Positions 18,888-31,941 of a DNA stretch of 58,302 bases are shown one piece after another. Positions within the stretch are counted from its first letter, which is position 1. The number at the start of each line of letters is the position of its first letter. The notes beneath the pieces are model-generated. The model was not told the origin of the DNA. It ran no database searches and was given only the letters and a program-made list of their open reading frames with translations. The translations under genes were made by a program, and so were the position numbers. The stretch lies in assembly GCF_013868055.1 (NCBI RefSeq), contig NZ_JACEOL010000042.1, positions 1-58,302 on the forward strand. Reading direction: 5' to 3'. Source of the DNA: Thermoactinomyces mirandus. GTDB lineage: Bacteria; Bacillota; Bacilli; Thermoactinomycetales; Thermoactinomycetaceae.

Positions 18888-21800
18888 ATGCTCGATGTGA
18901 ATAACTTTGAATGTATGAAAATTGGTCTCGCCTCTCCTGAAAAAATCCGTTCTTGGTCTCGTGGTGAGGTGAAAAAACCCGAAACAATCAATTACCGTAC
19001 GCTAAAGCCTGAAAAAGAAGGCCTGTTCTGTGAAAAAATTTTTGGGCCGACCAAAGACTGGGAATGTCACTGCGGAAAGTATAAACGCGTACGTTATAAA
19101 GGGGTTGTTTGTGATCGATGCGGGGTTGAAGTGACACGGGCCAAAGTGCGGCGTGAACGCATGGGTCACATAGAACTGGCAGCTCCTGTTTCACATATCT
19201 GGTATTTTAAAGGAATTCCCAGCCGGATGGGTCTGGTGCTGGACATGTCCCCGCGTTCGCTGGAGGAAGTGATTTATTTTGCTTCTTACGTTGTTGTTGA
19301 ACCGGGACCCACTCCGCTTGAGAAAAAACAACTTTTATCCGAGAAGGAATATCGCGCTTACCGCGAAAAATACGGCAATTCCTTTACAGCAATGATGGGT
19401 GCAGAAGCCATCAAGCGATTGCTCTCGGAAATTGATCTGGATAAAGAAGTGGAAGCATTGAAAGAGGAATTGCTGACAGCTCAGGGACAAAGAAGAAATC
19501 GTGCCGTCAAGCGCCTGGAGGTATTGGAGGCATTCCGCTCTTCCGGAAACAAGCCTGAGTGGATGATTTTGGATGTGCTTCCGGTGATCCCGCCGGAATT
19601 GAGACCGATGGTACAGCTGGATGGCGGACGGTTTGCAACTTCTGACCTGAATGACCTCTATCGCCGGGTAATTAACCGGAACAACCGGTTAAAAAGACTG
19701 CTTGATCTGGGTGCACCTGACATTATTGTCCAAAACGAAAAAAGGATGTTGCAGGAAGCGGTGGATGCCCTGATCGACAACGGGCGACGCGGTCGTCCTG
19801 TCACTGGTCCCGGAAATCGTCCTCTCAAATCGTTGTCACATATGCTGAAAGGGAAACAAGGGCGTTTCCGCCAGAATTTGCTTGGGAAACGGGTAGACTA
19901 TTCCGGCCGTTCCGTTATTGTGGTTGGACCTTATTTGAAGATGTATCAATGCGGGTTACCCAAGGAAATGGCTCTGGAACTGTTTAAACCGTTTGTCATG
20001 AAAGAGCTTGTTGCAAAAGGGCTGGCCCATAATATCAAGAGCGCCAAGCGGAAAGTGGAACGTGTTCACCCGGAAGTTTGGGATGTTCTTGAAGAAGTGA
20101 TTAGGGAACATCCGGTACTGTTGAATCGGGCTCCTACCCTGCACCGTTTGGGAATCCAGGCATTTGAGCCGGTTCTGGTTGAAGGGCGCGCCATCCGGTT
20201 GCATCCTTTGGTATGTACTGCATATAACGCTGACTTTGACGGGGACCAAATGGCTGTCCACGTTCCCCTGTCAGCGGAAGCCCAAGCGGAAGCCCGTTTG
20301 TTGATGCTGGCAGCACAAAACATTCTGAATCCGAAAGATGGCAAGCCGGTTGTAACCCCGTCGCAAGACATGGTGCTGGGTTCTTACTACCTGACAATCC
20401 AAAAGGATAACGAAATCGGGGAAGGCAGTGTCTTCTACTCAATTGGCGAGGCCATCAGTGCGTATCAGCAAGGATACATTACGTTGCATACGAAAATTGC
20501 CATTCCTGCCAGAAACATCAACAAAACGTCCTTTACGGAAGAGCAGCAGAACGCTTTGCTGGTAACGACTGTCGGAAAACTGATCTTTAATGAAATCTTC
20601 CCGAAAGATTTCCCTTATATCAATGAGCCGGGAAAAGCCAATTTCCAACGGACTCCGGACAAGTATTTCATTTTCGAAAAAGGAATTGACATCAAGGAGT
20701 TTGTTAAAAAAAACGAAAATCCAAGTGCGTTGAAAAAAGGAAACCTTGGAGCGATTGTTGCCGAATGCTTCCGCCGGTTTGGCACGACAGTCACTTCTGA
20801 GATTCTGGATAAGGTGAAAGAGCTGGGATATAAATATTCAACCAAAGCCGGAATCACGATTTCTGTCTCTGATGTTTCTGTTCCGGAAGAAAAACAGGAA
20901 ATTCTGGCCAAGGCTGATGAAGATGTCCAAAAAGTATTGAAGCAGTACCGGCGCGGACTGATTACCGATGAGGAACGGTATGAGCGTGTCATCGCCATTT
21001 GGAGCAAGGCCAAGGACAAGATTACCGAAGTTCTGATGAAAAATATGGGTGAGTACAATCCGATTTACATGATGGCCAATTCCGGTGCGCGGGGGAATGT
21101 ATCACAAATTACCCAGCTGGCCGGTATGCGCGGCTTGATGGCCAACCCTGCCGGCAAGATTATTGAGCAGCCGATTCGCACCAATTTCCGTGAGGGATTA
21201 ACCGTGTTGGAGTACTTCATTTCAACCCACGGAGCACGGAAAGGCTTGGCTGATACGGCGCTAAGGACAGCCGACTCCGGTTACCTTACCCGCCGTTTGG
21301 TCGATGTTGCCCAGGATGTCATTGTGCGTGAAGAGGACTGCGGAACCGATAAAGGGATTACCGTTACCAGACTGGCCGATGGCAGTGAAGTGATCGAAGA
21401 GCTGTATGATCGGATTTTGGGGCGCACCTGTTTCCAAACCATTCGTCATCCTGAAACAGGTGAAGTGATTGTTGGCCGCAATGAATTGATCGATGAGGAA
21501 ATAGCCGCAAAAATTATCGAAGCCGGTATTGAAGAAGTCGTCATCCGTTCCGTTCTCAAATGCCGCACCAAACACGGTGTATGCAAAAGGTGTTACGGAC
21601 GCAACCTGGCTTTGGGCAAACAGGTGGAAATCGGCGAAGCGGTTGGAATTATCGCAGCACAGTCGATCGGTGAGCCTGGAACCCAGCTTACCATGCGTAC
21701 TTTCCATACAGGCGGTGTTGCGGGAGACGACATCACGCAAGGTTTGCCGCGGATTCAGGAACTGTTTGAAGCCCGAAACCCAAAAGGACAGGCCGTAATC

Positions 21801-22502
21801 AGCGAAATTGCCGGTACCGTCAAGGATATCCGTGAAAACAAAGACCGCCGTGAAATTGAAATTGAAGGCATGGTAGAATCAAAAGTTCATGTAGTACCCT
21901 ATGGTGCACGATTGAAAGTGGATGTGGGAGACGTTGTTGAAGCCGGTGACGAGTTGACAGAAGGATCGATCGACCCGAAAGAACTGCTTCGCATTAAAGG
22001 AGTCAGTGGCGTGCAGGCTTACATTCTGCAAGAGGTACAGAAAGTGTATCGTTTGCAGGGGGTGGAAATTGATGATAAACATGTCGAAGTGATGATTCGG
22101 CAAATGATGCGCAAGGTGCGTATTACCGATTCCGGTTCGACCGATTTGTTGCCGGGGTCTGTTGTGGATATTCATGACTATGAAGAAGCCAATCGAAAAG
22201 TATTGCTGTCAGGCGGAGATCCTGCTGTCGGCCGGCCGATTCTGCTTGGAATCACCAAGGCATCGCTAGAAACCGATTCGTTCCTGTCGGCGGCATCTTT
22301 CCAGGAAACGACCCGTGTTCTGACTGATGCGGCGATCAAAGGAAAAGTTGACCGTCTGCTCGGCTTGAAAGAGAATGTGATTATCGGCAAACTGGTACCG
22401 GCCGGTACCGGCATGTCACGTTACCGGGCATTGGGATATAAACTGGCTAATGAGGTTAAAAGCGATGATTCCAAGTCCAGGGAAACCGTGATGATTGAAT
22501 AG
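18888..22502 (+). CDS. rpoC: RNA polymerase beta' subunit
   Basis: 1204 aa, ATG after GAGGGAGG. N-terminal zinc site [20 protein letters not shown]; catalytic loop [13 protein letters not shown] with the three Mg-binding Asp; bridge helix and trigger loop region [19 protein letters not shown] and the [15 protein letters not shown] segment; second zinc site CGTDKG...[13 protein letters not shown]. Typical Bacillales length. Directly before the rplGB-rpsL promoter. Confidence 0.98.
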   Translation: MLDVNNFECMKIGLASPEKIRSWSRGEVKKPETINYRTLKPEKEGLFCEKIFGPTKDWECHCGKYKRVRYKGVVCDRCGVEVTRAKVRRERMGHIELAAPVSHIWYFKGIPSRMGLVLDMSPRSLEEVIYFASYVVVEPGPTPLEKKQLLSEKEYRAYREKYGNSFTAMMGAEAIKRLLSEIDLDKEVEALKEELLTAQGQRRNRAVKRLEVLEAFRSSGNKPEWMILDVLPVIPPELRPMVQLDGGRFATSDLNDLYRRVINRNNRLKRLLDLGAPDIIVQNEKRMLQEAVDALIDNGRRGRPVTGPGNRPLKSLSHMLKGKQGRFRQNLLGKRVDYSGRSVIVVGPYLKMYQCGLPKEMALELFKPFVMKELVAKGLAHNIKSAKRKVERVHPEVWDVLEEVIREHPVLLNRAPTLHRLGIQAFEPVLVEGRAIRLHPLVCTAYNADFDGDQMAVHVPLSAEAQAEARLLMLAAQNILNPKDGKPVVTPSQDMVLGSYYLTIQKDNEIGEGSVFYSIGEAISAYQQGYITLHTKIAIPARNINKTSFTEEQQNALLVTTVGKLIFNEIFPKDFPYINEPGKANFQRTPDKYFIFEKGIDIKEFVKKNENPSALKKGNLGAIVAECFRRFGTTVTSEILDKVKELGYKYSTKAGITISVSDVSVPEEKQEILAKADEDVQKVLKQYRRGLITDEERYERVIAIWSKAKDKITEVLMKNMGEYNPIYMMANSGARGNVSQITQLAGMRGLMANPAGKIIEQPIRTNFREGLTVLEYFISTHGARKGLADTALRTADSGYLTRRLVDVAQDVIVREEDCGTDKGITVTRLADGSEVIEELYDRILGRTCFQTIRHPETGEVIVGRNELIDEEIAAKIIEAGIEEVVIRSVLKCRTKHGVCKRCYGRNLALGKQVEIGEAVGIIAAQSIGEPGTQLTMRTFHTGGVAGDDITQGLPRIQELFEARNPKGQAVISEIAGTVKDIRENKDRREIEIEGMVESKVHVVPYGARLKVDVGDVVEAGDELTEGSIDPKELLRIKGVSGVQAYILQEVQKVYRLQGVEIDDKHVEVMIRQMMRKVRITDSGSTDLLPGSVVDIHDYEEANRKVLLSGGDPAVGRPILLGITKASLETDSFLSAASFQETTRVLTDAAIKGKVDRLLGLKENVIIGKLVPAGTGMSRYRALGYKLANEVKSDDSKSRETVMIE

Positions 22503-22511
22503 AGATTGTTG

Positions 22512-22540
22512 TTGACTTTGCTCATTGTTGGTGGTAATAT
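22512..22540 (+). promoter_or_regulatory. sigma-A promoter of rplGB-rpsL-rpsG-fusA-tuf
   Basis: TTGACT at 22512-22517, a 17-bp spacer, TAATAT at 22535-22540, lying ten bases after the rpoC stop. Confidence 0.75.
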
Positions 22541-22586
22541 ATGCTCGTGTGCTTGGAGGTAATTACTCACTTTGGAGGGCGAAACA

Positions 22587-22835
22587 ATGTCTTATGAAAA
22601 AGTGAAACAAGCAAATTCGTTAACGATTGGTACCAAGCAAACCAAAAAGGCCATAGAACAGGGGAAAGCAACCCAGGTTATTGTGGCTGAAGATGCGGAT
22701 CCGCATGTGATACAACCGGTTATCACGCTTTGTCATGAACGGGGAATCGCTGTGACACGTGTCGACTCAATGAAAAGGCTGGGAAAGGCTTGTGGCATTG
22801 AAGTTGGTGCGGCGACAGCGGCGATCATCGAATAG
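22587..22835 (+). CDS. rplGB: L7Ae-family ribosomal protein (YbxF)
   Basis: 82 aa from ATG 22587 after TGGAGGGCG; an upstream in-frame codon at 22572 lies before the SD. The L7Ae/L30e fold is seen in TIGTKQTKKAIEQGKATQVIVAEDADPHV cut into shorter motifs (GTKQTKKAI, VIVAEDA) and LGKACGIEVGAA. The B. subtilis counterpart binds kink-turn RNA. First gene of the str operon here. Confidence 0.93.
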   Translation: MSYEKVKQANSLTIGTKQTKKAIEQGKATQVIVAEDADPHVIQPVITLCHERGIAVTRVDSMKRLGKACGIEVGAATAAIIE

Positions 22836-22999
22836 TGTCATCTTTGCAAGATGAGCGACGAAAATATGGGTCGGCTGCATGGAAATTGTGGTCGGCCTCC
22901 TGAAATAAAGGTCGTTCGGTTTTTTATAGTGGTGTATGAAACACCTGGATCTGTGGACTTGTTTATTCGTAAATATTCCGTTGAAGGGGGTGCCTGTAA

Positions 23000-23413
23000 A
23001 TGCCAACAATTAACCAGCTTGTACGCAAAGGGCGTCAAAGCAAAACAACCAAATCCAAATCTCCAGCACTTCAATATACCTACAACACGTTTAAGAAACA
23101 ATTCGTATCGCAAAGTGCGCCGCAAAAACGGGGAGTCTGTACCCGTGTAGGCACGATGACGCCAAAGAAACCGAACTCCGCCTTGCGTAAATATGCTCGT
23201 GTTCGTTTGAGCAATCAAACCGAGGTTACCGCATATATCCCGGGAATCGGTCATAACCTGCAAGAGCACTCCGTTGTTCTTGTGCGTGGTGGACGTGTGA
23301 AAGACTTGCCTGGTGTACGTTATCATATTGTACGTGGTACTTTGGATACGGCTGGCGTTGCCAACCGCATGCAAGGACGCTCGAAATACGGTGCAAAACG
23401 TCCAAAAAAATAA
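23000..23413 (+). CDS. rpsL: 30S ribosomal protein S12
   Basis: 137 aa starting [12 protein letters not shown]. The decoding-site loop [11 protein letters not shown] and [15 protein letters not shown] are of the ordinary streptomycin-sensitive type (Lys at the usual positions). The 164-bp gap before it has a run of six T around 22920 but no clear terminator stem. SD GAAGGGGGTG. Confidence 0.97.
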   Translation: MPTINQLVRKGRQSKTTKSKSPALQYTYNTFKKQFVSQSAPQKRGVCTRVGTMTPKKPNSALRKYARVRLSNQTEVTAYIPGIGHNLQEHSVVLVRGGRVKDLPGVRYHIVRGTLDTAGVANRMQGRSKYGAKRPKK

Positions 23414-23443
23414 TGTTGCCTAAGATCGAACAATACGGGATGA

Positions 23444-23929
<486 letters not shown>

Positions 23930-23966
23930 TACACTATATTTGTCAACATGAAAGGAGAAATTTCCG

Positions 23967-26042
23967 ATGGCCCGTGAATTCTCCTTGGAAAATACACGTA
24001 ATATTGGGATTATGGCTCACATTGATGCAGGTAAAACAACAACTACTGAGCGGATTTTGTTCTATACCGGTCGTGTGCATAAAATCGGTGAAACACATGA
24101 TGGAGCAGCAACCATGGATTGGATGGAACAGGAGCAAGAACGTGGAATCACGATTACTTCGGCTGCAACTACTGCCCAGTGGAAAGGACATCGGATCAAT
24201 ATTATCGATACACCGGGTCACGTTGATTTTACTGTTGAAGTTGAGCGTTCTCTACGTGTATTAGATGGAGCTATAGGGGTATTTTGTGCGAAAGGTGGCG
24301 TTGAGCCACAATCCGAAACAGTTTGGCGCCAGGCTGAACATTATCGGGTACCTCGCATTGCCTATGTAAACAAAATGGATATCATTGGTGCCGATTTTTA
24401 TGGCGCGGTTGAACAAATGCGTGAACGTTTAGGCGCGAATGCTGTTCCGATTCAATTGCCGATTGGTGCTGAAGACACCTTTGAAGGGATCATCGATCTC
24501 ATCACCATGAAAGCAATTTTTTATACCGATGATTTGGGTACCACCGTCGAAACTCGCGAAATTCCTGAAGAATACAAGGAAAAAGCGGAAGAATATCATA
24601 CGGCATTACTCGAAGCGGTTGCTGAACTTGATGAAGAGTTGATGATGAAATATCTTGAAGGGGAAGAGCTGACCGTTGACGAGATAAAGGCAACTCTTCG
24701 CAAAGGAACCTGTAATGTTGAAATCATTCCGGTTCTTTGCGGATCTTCCTACAGAAACAAAGGGGTTCAACCTTTGTTGGATGCAGTTGTCGATTATATG
24801 CCGTCTCCGGTGGATGTTCCGGATATCCGGGGTACATTGCCGGATGGTACGGAAACATCCCGCAAATCAGACGATGACCATCCTTTTGCAGCTTTGGCAT
24901 TTAAAGTGATGACTGATCCATATGTCGGGAAACTGACTTTCTTCCGTGTATATTCCGGCACACTCAGTTCCGGTTCCTATGTGTTGAACGCAACCAAAGG
25001 TAAACGGGAACGGATTGGTCGTATCTTGCAAATGCATGCAAATCATCGTCAAGAAATCGATACGGTGTATGCCGGGGATATTGCTGCCGCTGTTGGACTG
25101 AAAGATACAACCACAGGTGAAACACTTTGCGATGAAAAAAATCCCATCATCCTGGAATCGATGGAATTCCCGGAACCCGTTATCGAGATTGCGATTGAGC
25201 CCAAGACCAAAAGTGACCAGGATAAAATGGCTGTGGCTCTGTCCAAACTGGCTGAAGAAGACCCGACTTTCAAAACCCATACGGATGAAGAAACCGGTCA
25301 AACCATTATCAGCGGAATGGGCGAACTTCATCTGGACATCATCGTGGACCGTCTGAAACGCGAATTTAAGGTGGAAGCCAATGTAGGTGCCCCTCAGGTT
25401 GCCTACAAGGAAACTTTCCGCAGCTCTGCCAAAGCAGAAGGCAAATTCATTCGCCAATCTGGTGGACGCGGTCAATATGGTCATGTCTGGGTGGAATTTG
25501 AACCGTTGGAAGAAGGAGCCGGTTTCGAGTTCGTGAACAAGATTGTCGGCGGGGTTGTTCCGAAAGAATATATCCCGGCGGTACAACAAGGGATCGAAGA
25601 AGCAATGCAAAATGGTGTCTTGGCAGGTTATCCCCTGGTAGATATACGTGCGACACTGTTTGATGGATCCTATCACGATGTTGACTCCTCGGAAATGGCC
25701 TTTAAAATTGCCGGTTCAATGGCTTTGAAAGCAGCCAAAAACAAATGTAACCCGGTTCTCCTTGAACCTGTCATGAAGGTAGAAGTTGTTGTGCCTGAAG
25801 AGTACATGGGAGATGTAATGGGAGACATCAACTCACGTCGCGGACGTGTTGAAGGTATGGAAGCCCGTGGTGGTGGACAAGTGATTCGTGCGATGGTGCC
25901 ACTTGCTGAAATGTTCGGTTATGTCAATACCTTGCGTTCCCGTACACAAGGTCGCGGCGTCTTCACAATGTTCTTTGATCATTATGAAGAAGTGCCGAAA
26001 AACATTGCCGAAGATATTATCAAAAATGCAACTGGCGAATAA
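23967..26042 (+). CDS. fusA: elongation factor G
   Basis: 691 aa. GTPase motifs: [15 protein letters not shown] (G1), [11 protein letters not shown] (G2), DTPGHVDFT (G3), NKMD (G4). Domains II-V follow, with [14 protein letters not shown] and the C-terminal [16 protein letters not shown]. Translocase that also recycles ribosomes with RRF. ATG after AAGGAG; 37 bp after rpsG and 110 bp before tuf. Confidence 0.98.
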   Translation: MAREFSLENTRNIGIMAHIDAGKTTTTERILFYTGRVHKIGETHDGAATMDWMEQEQERGITITSAATTAQWKGHRINIIDTPGHVDFTVEVERSLRVLDGAIGVFCAKGGVEPQSETVWRQAEHYRVPRIAYVNKMDIIGADFYGAVEQMRERLGANAVPIQLPIGAEDTFEGIIDLITMKAIFYTDDLGTTVETREIPEEYKEKAEEYHTALLEAVAELDEELMMKYLEGEELTVDEIKATLRKGTCNVEIIPVLCGSSYRNKGVQPLLDAVVDYMPSPVDVPDIRGTLPDGTETSRKSDDDHPFAALAFKVMTDPYVGKLTFFRVYSGTLSSGSYVLNATKGKRERIGRILQMHANHRQEIDTVYAGDIAAAVGLKDTTTGETLCDEKNPIILESMEFPEPVIEIAIEPKTKSDQDKMAVALSKLAEEDPTFKTHTDEETGQTIISGMGELHLDIIVDRLKREFKVEANVGAPQVAYKETFRSSAKAEGKFIRQSGGRGQYGHVWVEFEPLEEGAGFEFVNKIVGGVVPKEYIPAVQQGIEEAMQNGVLAGYPLVDIRATLFDGSYHDVDSSEMAFKIAGSMALKAAKNKCNPVLLEPVMKVEVVVPEEYMGDVMGDINSRRGRVEGMEARGGGQVIRAMVPLAEMFGYVNTLRSRTQGRGVFTMFFDHYEEVPKNIAEDIIKNATGE

Positions 26043-26066
26043 CGGACGAGCCTGATAAACTACCTG

Positions 26067-26142
26067 GTGAAGCGGAAAAGAATTCGCTTCACTGATTACA
26101 ATAGATCTATTAAAATATTACTTAGTCCTAAGTAAAGGGAGG
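26067..26142 (+). promoter_or_regulatory. structured fusA-tuf spacer
   Basis: GTGAAGCG/CGCTTCAC (26067-26074, 26085-26092) makes a perfect 8-bp hairpin, and TTACTTAG/CTAAGTAA (26118-26125, 26128-26135) a second near-palindrome whose 3' arm touches the tuf SD AAAGGGAGG (26134-26142). No T run. I see no convincing promoter here. Confidence 0.55.
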
Positions 26143-26152
26143 ATTAATAGTC

Positions 26153-27340
26153 ATGGCAAAAGCCAAATACGAACGTACAAAACCTCACGTTAACATTGGA
26201 ACAATCGGTCACGTTGACCATGGTAAAACCACTCTTACCGCTGCAATCACCACGGTTTTGTCTCAATCTGGTGGTGCTCAAGCACAAGCTTATGACCAAA
26301 TTGACAAAGCTCCAGAAGAAAAAGAACGTGGAATCACCATTTCTACTGCTCACGTTGAGTATGAAACGGAAAAACGTCACTATGCTCACGTAGACTGCCC
26401 CGGACATGCTGATTATGTCAAAAACATGATTACCGGTGCTGCCCAAATGGATGGAGCCATTCTCGTTGTGTCCGCCGCTGACGGTCCAATGCCACAAACC
26501 CGTGAACATATCCTGCTTTCCCGTCAGGTTGGTGTTCCGTACATCGTTGTATACTTGAACAAATGCGACATGGTTGATGACGAAGAACTTCTCGAACTCG
26601 TTGAAATGGAAGTTCGTGAATTGCTGAGCGAGTATGAATTCCCGGGAGATGACGTGCCGGTTATTCGCGGATCTGCCTTGAAAGCACTTGAAGATCCGAC
26701 TGGCGAAGCAGCCCAATCCATTCATGAACTGATGGACGCAATCGACGAATATATTCCGGCACCAGAACGCGACACCGACAAACCTTTCCTGATGCCGATT
26801 GAAGACGTATTTACCATTACCGGTCGTGGTACTGTTGCAACCGGTCGTGTTGAACGCGGAACCATTAATCTCAGTGATGAAGTAGAAATTGTTGGTTTGG
26901 CGGAAACCCGCAAAACGGTTGTAACCGGAATCGAGATGTTCCGTAAACTTCTCGACAGTGCCCAAGCTGGTGACAACATCGGTGCTCTCCTGCGTGGTAT
27001 TGATCGCAAAGAAGTTCAACGTGGTCAAGTGCTTGCCAAACCAGGTACCGTAAACCCGCACACCAAATTCAAGGCACAAGTTTACGTTCTCTCCAAAGAA
27101 GAAGGTGGACGTCATACTCCATTCTTCTCCAACTATCGTCCGCAATTCTACTTCCGTACCACCGACGTAACAGGCGTCATCAAGTTGCCGGAAGGCGTGG
27201 AAATGTGCATGCCTGGTGATAACGTGGAAATGGAAGTTGAACTGATTGCTCCGATCGCCATCGAAGATGGCACCCGCTTCGCTATTCGTGAAGGTGGACG
27301 TACCGTAGGTGCAGGAGCCGTTACCGAAATCATCGAGTAA
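26153..27340 (+). CDS. tuf: elongation factor Tu
   Basis: 395 aa. GTPase motifs [33 protein letters not shown] and NKCDMVDD; C-terminal barrel ends [14 protein letters not shown]. Delivers aminoacyl-tRNA to the ribosome. Codon choice is markedly biased to preferred codons compared with neighbours such as ecf genes, as expected for a very highly expressed gene. Last gene of the str unit. Confidence 0.98.
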   Translation: MAKAKYERTKPHVNIGTIGHVDHGKTTLTAAITTVLSQSGGAQAQAYDQIDKAPEEKERGITISTAHVEYETEKRHYAHVDCPGHADYVKNMITGAAQMDGAILVVSAADGPMPQTREHILLSRQVGVPYIVVYLNKCDMVDDEELLELVEMEVRELLSEYEFPGDDVPVIRGSALKALEDPTGEAAQSIHELMDAIDEYIPAPERDTDKPFLMPIEDVFTITGRGTVATGRVERGTINLSDEVEIVGLAETRKTVVTGIEMFRKLLDSAQAGDNIGALLRGIDRKEVQRGQVLAKPGTVNPHTKFKAQVYVLSKEEGGRHTPFFSNYRPQFYFRTTDVTGVIKLPEGVEMCMPGDNVEMEVELIAPIAIEDGTRFAIREGGRTVGAGAVTEIIE

Positions 27341-27356
27341 TGGATGATTTATCGAA

Positions 27357-27393
27357 CAAAGCCGTTATCCGTTTGGATAGCGGCTTTGCTTTA
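27357..27393 (+). terminator. terminator of the str operon after tuf
   Basis: Stem CAAAGCCGTTATCC (27357-27370) with GGATAGCGGCTTTG (27375-27388, one G-U pair), loop GTTT, followed by CTTTAAT. Confidence 0.85.
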
Positions 27394-27555
27394 ATAAAAG
27401 GAAGTTCCAGTTCCTATCATCTGGTAGAGTTTTTGGCTATGGGGAAAATAAGAAGTTTTTTTGCAAGAAAGATTTTTTGTCGTCGGTCAACTCCAGTTCC
27501 TGTTCCAGGCAGTACTGATCCGTAGAAATGTTTGATGAGGCAGAGAAGGAATGAA

Positions 27556-28075
27556 TTCACAGATCTTCTTCTTTCAGACTGAGCAGATCCGTGTTGTTAT
27601 CAGTATTTTCAAAATATACGAGGAGTTTTTTTTCCGGCAGACGGACTGGCGTTGGTAGCTGATTCCTTCCAGATTGGGAACAGGGTGTAAAACTTGTCCG
27701 CAAATCAAGGATTACTCTTAACCCCAATTTTTTCAGGCAGGATTTGTCCTTCTGGTCAACTGGACAAATTGGTCTGACCGGTACAGGCATCTCCAGCGGA
27801 TTCTTGCGTCCGTCATGGGCTTCGGATCACCAGGATTACGGAATTTTGGGGGCTTTGTAAATGCAGGCGGTGTTCGGCTGAAATAATTTGTTTCGATGGA
27901 ACTGAAAACGGAAATTCAGTCGCCGGCCTGGAGATGGACATGTAAGATAACATGATTTTGGCGGGAAAGCGTTGTAAGGTGGGTTCCTTTCTGAAATATT
28001 TTCTGAAGGGAATTATGTGCAAAGATTTTTACGGGGGCCAAGGTGAAAGCGTGAAATGAAACTTTAACCGTCCAT
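27556..28075 (-). pseudogene. decayed tyrosine-phosphatase-like gene (IphP/Y_phosphatase3 type)
   Basis: Read on the minus strand, three frames together give family-like sequence. One frame has VKIFAHNSLQKIFQKGT (an N-terminal beta-domain as in larger members), a stop, then FRNPGDPKP, ARIRWRCLYRSDQFVQLT. A second frame continues LKKLGLRVILDLRTS, and the third HPVPNLEGISYQ. These match the usual NFRDLGGY, RWGxLYRSDxLxxLT, LGIRxVIDLR and PxxLEGIxY order. The catalytic HCxxGxxR part is absent. At least two frameshifts and one internal stop. The family call is by eye. Confidence 0.65.
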
Positions 28076-28215
28076 CGCTCAGTTGATTGGCATCAACAGT
28101 GGATGCATAAGCTCACCTTCTTGTGCAGAATTAAGAAACAAACAATCAATTGTTGTATTATGATCACTTATTGGTATTTTGCCAAAAACAAACATCATAC
28201 CGTTTTATTTGCTGA

Positions 28216-28773
<558 letters not shown>

Positions 28774-28807
28774 TCTCTCACTCTGTTAATGGTAGGAGGT
28801 GTGCAAG

Positions 28808-29437
28808 GTGAAAGGGATTCTCGGAAAAAAAATCGGGATGACTCAAGTCTTTAACGAAGACGGAGTCGTAACCCCTGTAACAGTGATTGAAGCAGGTCCA
28901 TGCGTAGTGTTGCAGAAAAAAGATGTTACGACTGACGGTTATGAAGCCATCCAGCTTGGTTTTGCAGAGAAAAAGGACCATCGTGCAAACAAGCCGGAAC
29001 ACGGTCATGCCAAAAAAGCCGGAGTGAAACCCCAAAAATTCGTCAAGGAGATTCGCGGTGTAAACCTGGCGGATTATGAATTGGGAAGTGTTGTGAAAGC
29101 AGATCTCTTTTCTGAAGGTGATATCGTTGATGTAACGGGTACTTCCAAGGGGAAAGGATTTGCCGGGGCAATCAAGCGGCATAATCAGGCACGCGGGCCG
29201 ATGAGCCACGGTTCCCATTATCATCGCGGGCCAGGTTCTTTGGGTGCGATCGCCCCAAACCGTGTGTTTAAAGGACAAACATTGCCCGGTCGCATGGGCG
29301 GAGAACGTGTAACAACACAAAACCTGAAAATTGTACGTATTGATGCAGAAAAAAACTTGCTCTTGATCAAAGGGGCAGTACCAGGCCCGAAAAACAGCTA
29401 TGTTGTAATCAGGTCTGCTGTGAAAGCAGGTAAGTGA
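28808..29437 (+). CDS. rplC: 50S ribosomal protein L3
   Basis: 209 aa from GTG 28808 ([15 protein letters not shown]); the in-frame GTG at 28799 is part of the SD TAGGAGGTG. The glutamine-methylated loop region [18 protein letters not shown] and [14 protein letters not shown] are conserved. Early 23S binder near the peptidyl transferase centre. Confidence 0.96.
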   Translation: MKGILGKKIGMTQVFNEDGVVTPVTVIEAGPCVVLQKKDVTTDGYEAIQLGFAEKKDHRANKPEHGHAKKAGVKPQKFVKEIRGVNLADYELGSVVKADLFSEGDIVDVTGTSKGKGFAGAIKRHNQARGPMSHGSHYHRGPGSLGAIAPNRVFKGQTLPGRMGGERVTTQNLKIVRIDAEKNLLLIKGAVPGPKNSYVVIRSAVKAGK

Positions 29438-29462
29438 TTGAGTGAAGAAAGGAGGAGCATCC

Positions 29463-30089
29463 ATGCCAAAGTTAGCAGTGTTAGATATGAGCGGTAAGCA
29501 AGTGGGAGATATCGAGCTTTCTGAAAAAGTTTTTGGTATTGTTCCCAACAAAGCGGTGTTGCATGAGGCAGTCGTAATGCAACAGGCATCCTTGCGCCGC
29601 GGTACACATGCAACCAAAAATCGTGCAGCAGTACGTGGTGGCGGCAGAAAACCCTGGAGACAAAAAGGAACAGGCCGCGCACGTCACGGAAGCATCCGTT
29701 CCCCGTTGTGGGTTGGTGGCGGAGTCGTCTTTGGTCCGCAACCACGGAGTTATGCTTACAAGCTGCCGAAGAAAGTACGCCGTTTGGCAATCAAATCTGC
29801 GCTTTCTTCCAAAGTGAACGATAGCGAACTGATTGTACTGGATGAATTGAAAATGGAACAGCCAAAAACGCGTGAAATGGCTAAGGTTCTCAAAAATCTG
29901 GGTGTAGATCGCAAAGCGTTGATTGTTGCAGATCAAGTGGAAGATAATGCAAAACTTTCAGCTCGCAATATTCCCGGAGTGAAGATTATTCCGGCTAACG
30001 GCTTGAATGTTCTTGATGTACTTTATCATGACAAGGTCATTCTCACCCGTGGAGCTGTGAATCAGATTGAGGAGGTGCTTGGCCAGTGA
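29463..30089 (+). CDS. rplD: 50S ribosomal protein L4
   Basis: 208 aa from ATG 29463 ([15 protein letters not shown]) after AAAGGAGGAGC. The extended exit-tunnel loop contains [23 protein letters not shown] as shorter motifs ([12 protein letters not shown]). Overlaps rplW by four bases. Confidence 0.96.
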   Translation: MPKLAVLDMSGKQVGDIELSEKVFGIVPNKAVLHEAVVMQQASLRRGTHATKNRAAVRGGGRKPWRQKGTGRARHGSIRSPLWVGGGVVFGPQPRSYAYKLPKKVRRLAIKSALSSKVNDSELIVLDELKMEQPKTREMAKVLKNLGVDRKALIVADQVEDNAKLSARNIPGVKIIPANGLNVLDVLYHDKVILTRGAVNQIEEVLGQ

Positions 30090-30373
30090 GAAACCCACGC
30101 GACATCATTCGTCGACCGGTCATCACCGAAGCTTCTACAGACCTCATGGAAGATAAAAAATATGTATTTGAAGTTGATCCGCGCGCAAACAAAGTTGAAG
30201 TGAAAAAAGCGGTCGAAGAAATTTTCGGCGTGAAAGTGGAAAAAGTGAACACCATGCGCGTTAAAGGGAAAATTAAACGTTATGGTCGTTACAGCGGACG
30301 TACGCCGGAAAAGAAAAAAGCAATTGTGACGCTTACTGATGACAGTAAAGCGATTGAAATGTTTGAAGTATAA
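30086..30373 (+). CDS. rplW: 50S ribosomal protein L23
   Basis: 95 aa from a GTG overlapping the rplD stop. [17 protein letters not shown] at the start and [20 protein letters not shown] are family segments. Sits at the tunnel exit and docks trigger factor and SRP. Confidence 0.95.
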   Translation: MRNPRDIIRRPVITEASTDLMEDKKYVFEVDPRANKVEVKKAVEEIFGVKVEKVNTMRVKGKIKRYGRYSGRTPEKKKAIVTLTDDSKAIEMFEV

Positions 30374-30400
30374 TTTTTGTGCAAGAAGGAGGGAAAATGA

Positions 30401-31231
30401 ATGGCTGTGAAAAGCTTTAAGCCAACGACCCCATCCCGTCGTCACATGACTGTTTCTTCTTTTGACGAGATTACGACGGATAAACCGGAAAAGTCTTTGG
30501 TTGTTTCGCTGGTGAAAAAAGCTGGCCGCAACAACCAGGGAAAACTGACAGTCCGTCACCAGGGCGGGGGTCACAAACGCAAGTATCGTTTGATTGACTT
30601 TAAACGTAACAAAGATGGCATTCCAGGCAAAGTTGCCACGATTGAATATGATCCCAACCGTTCTGCAAACATTGCGCTGATCAACTATAAAGATGGAGAA
30701 AAGCGTTATATCCTGGCGCCAAACGGTTTGAAAGTCGGAATGACCATTATGTCCGGACCGGAAGCGGATATCCGCGTTGGTAACGCCTTGCCGCTTAAAA
30801 ATATTCCGGTAGGTACGGTTATTCATAACATTGAAATGAAACCGGGTCATGGCGGACAATTGGTTCGCGCCGCAGGTGCTTCTGCGCAATTGCTCGGGAA
30901 AGAAGGAAATTACGCGATCATTCGCCTGACATCCGGCGAAACCCGTATGATTCATCTGGCTTGCCGGGCCACGATCGGTCAGGTTGGCAATCTGGATCAT
31001 GAGCTGATCAATGTGGGTAAGGCAGGACGCTCTCGCTGGATGGGTAAACGGCCGACTGTACGCGGATCTGTAATGAACCCTGTGGATCACCCGCATGGTG
31101 GTGGGGAAGGTCGTGCACCGATCGGACGCAAATCCCCGATGACTCCTTGGGGCAAACCGGCGCTTGGTTATAAAACCCGCAAGAAAAACAAAACATCTGA
31201 CAAATATATTATTCGTAGTCGCAAAAAGTAA
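30401..31231 (+). CDS. rplB: 50S ribosomal protein L2
   Basis: 276 aa. Signature [14 protein letters not shown] with the conserved His, plus [15 protein letters not shown] and [23 protein letters not shown] sequence. Needed for subunit joining and peptidyl transfer. ATG after AAGGAGGG. Confidence 0.97.
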   Translation: MAVKSFKPTTPSRRHMTVSSFDEITTDKPEKSLVVSLVKKAGRNNQGKLTVRHQGGGHKRKYRLIDFKRNKDGIPGKVATIEYDPNRSANIALINYKDGEKRYILAPNGLKVGMTIMSGPEADIRVGNALPLKNIPVGTVIHNIEMKPGHGGQLVRAAGASAQLLGKEGNYAIIRLTSGETRMIHLACRATIGQVGNLDHELINVGKAGRSRWMGKRPTVRGSVMNPVDHPHGGGEGRAPIGRKSPMTPWGKPALGYKTRKKNKTSDKYIIRSRKK

Positions 31232-31273
31232 TAAAGGCTGTGAGAAAGCCTCACTCGAAGGGAGGTTGAACAT

Positions 31274-31555
31274 ATGGGCCGCAGCTTGAAAAAAGGACCA
31301 TTTGCCGATGCACACTTGATGAAAAAAGTGGAAGAGTTGAACAACAAGAATGAGAAGCGTGTAATCAAAACATGGTCTCGTCGCTCTACTATCTTCCCTG
31401 AGTTTGTCGGGCATACATTTGCTGTGCATGATGGTCGCAGACATGTGCCGGTTTATGTGACAGAAGACATGGTTGGTCACAAACTGGGTGAGTTCGTACC
31501 AACTCGTACGTTCAGAGGGCATGCCGGTGATGACAAGAAAACAAAAAGACGGTAG
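31274..31555 (+). CDS. rpsS: 30S ribosomal protein S19
   Basis: 93 aa starting [34 protein letters not shown] and the basic tail are typical. Contacts S13 in the 30S head. SD GAAGGGAGG. Confidence 0.96.
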   Translation: MGRSLKKGPFADAHLMKKVEELNNKNEKRVIKTWSRRSTIFPEFVGHTFAVHDGRRHVPVYVTEDMVGHKLGEFVPTRTFRGHAGDDKKTKRR

Positions 31556-31584
31556 AGGTCTCGGTTTAGAGAGGAGGTTACGTT

Positions 31585-31917
31585 ATGGAAGCAAAAGCAG
31601 TAGCTCGTTATGTGCGGATTACTCCCCGTAAAGCGCGTTTGGTCATTGACTTGATCCGTGGCAAATCTGTTGACGAGGCACTCGCAATTTTACGCTTTAC
31701 TCCTCGTGCCGCCTCGCCGATTATCGAGAAAGTGCTGACTTCCGCAGCAGCAAATGCGGAACACAACTACAATTTGGACACCAGCCGTCTGGTTGTAGCG
31801 AAAGCTTTCGTAGACGAGGGGCCGACAATGAAGCGTTATATGCCGCGAGCACGGGGAAGTGCGAGCCGGATCAATAAGCGAACCAGCCATATTACGGTAG
31901 TTGTATCTGAAAAGTAA
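31585..31917 (+). CDS. rplV: 50S ribosomal protein L22
   Basis: 110 aa. [21 protein letters not shown] at the start (cut: [16 protein letters not shown]) and the beta-hairpin [15 protein letters not shown] that lines the exit tunnel and is the macrolide-resistance site; sequence is ordinary. SD GAGAGGAGG. Confidence 0.96.
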   Translation: MEAKAVARYVRITPRKARLVIDLIRGKSVDEALAILRFTPRAASPIIEKVLTSAAANAEHNYNLDTSRLVVAKAFVDEGPTMKRYMPRARGSASRINKRTSHITVVVSEK

Positions 31918-31941
31918 TCAACGATAAGGAGGGATGAAGCT

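Noticed and set aside
26144..27145. 333-codon minus-strand open frame opposite tuf
   Set aside because: A shadow of tuf caused by its biased codons; no start signal and no recognisable domain.
30062..31522. 486-codon minus-strand open frame opposite rplW, rplB and rpsS
   Set aside because: It is antisense to three strongly conserved ribosomal protein genes, has no SD or family resemblance, and its composition follows from the codon bias of the genes beneath it.
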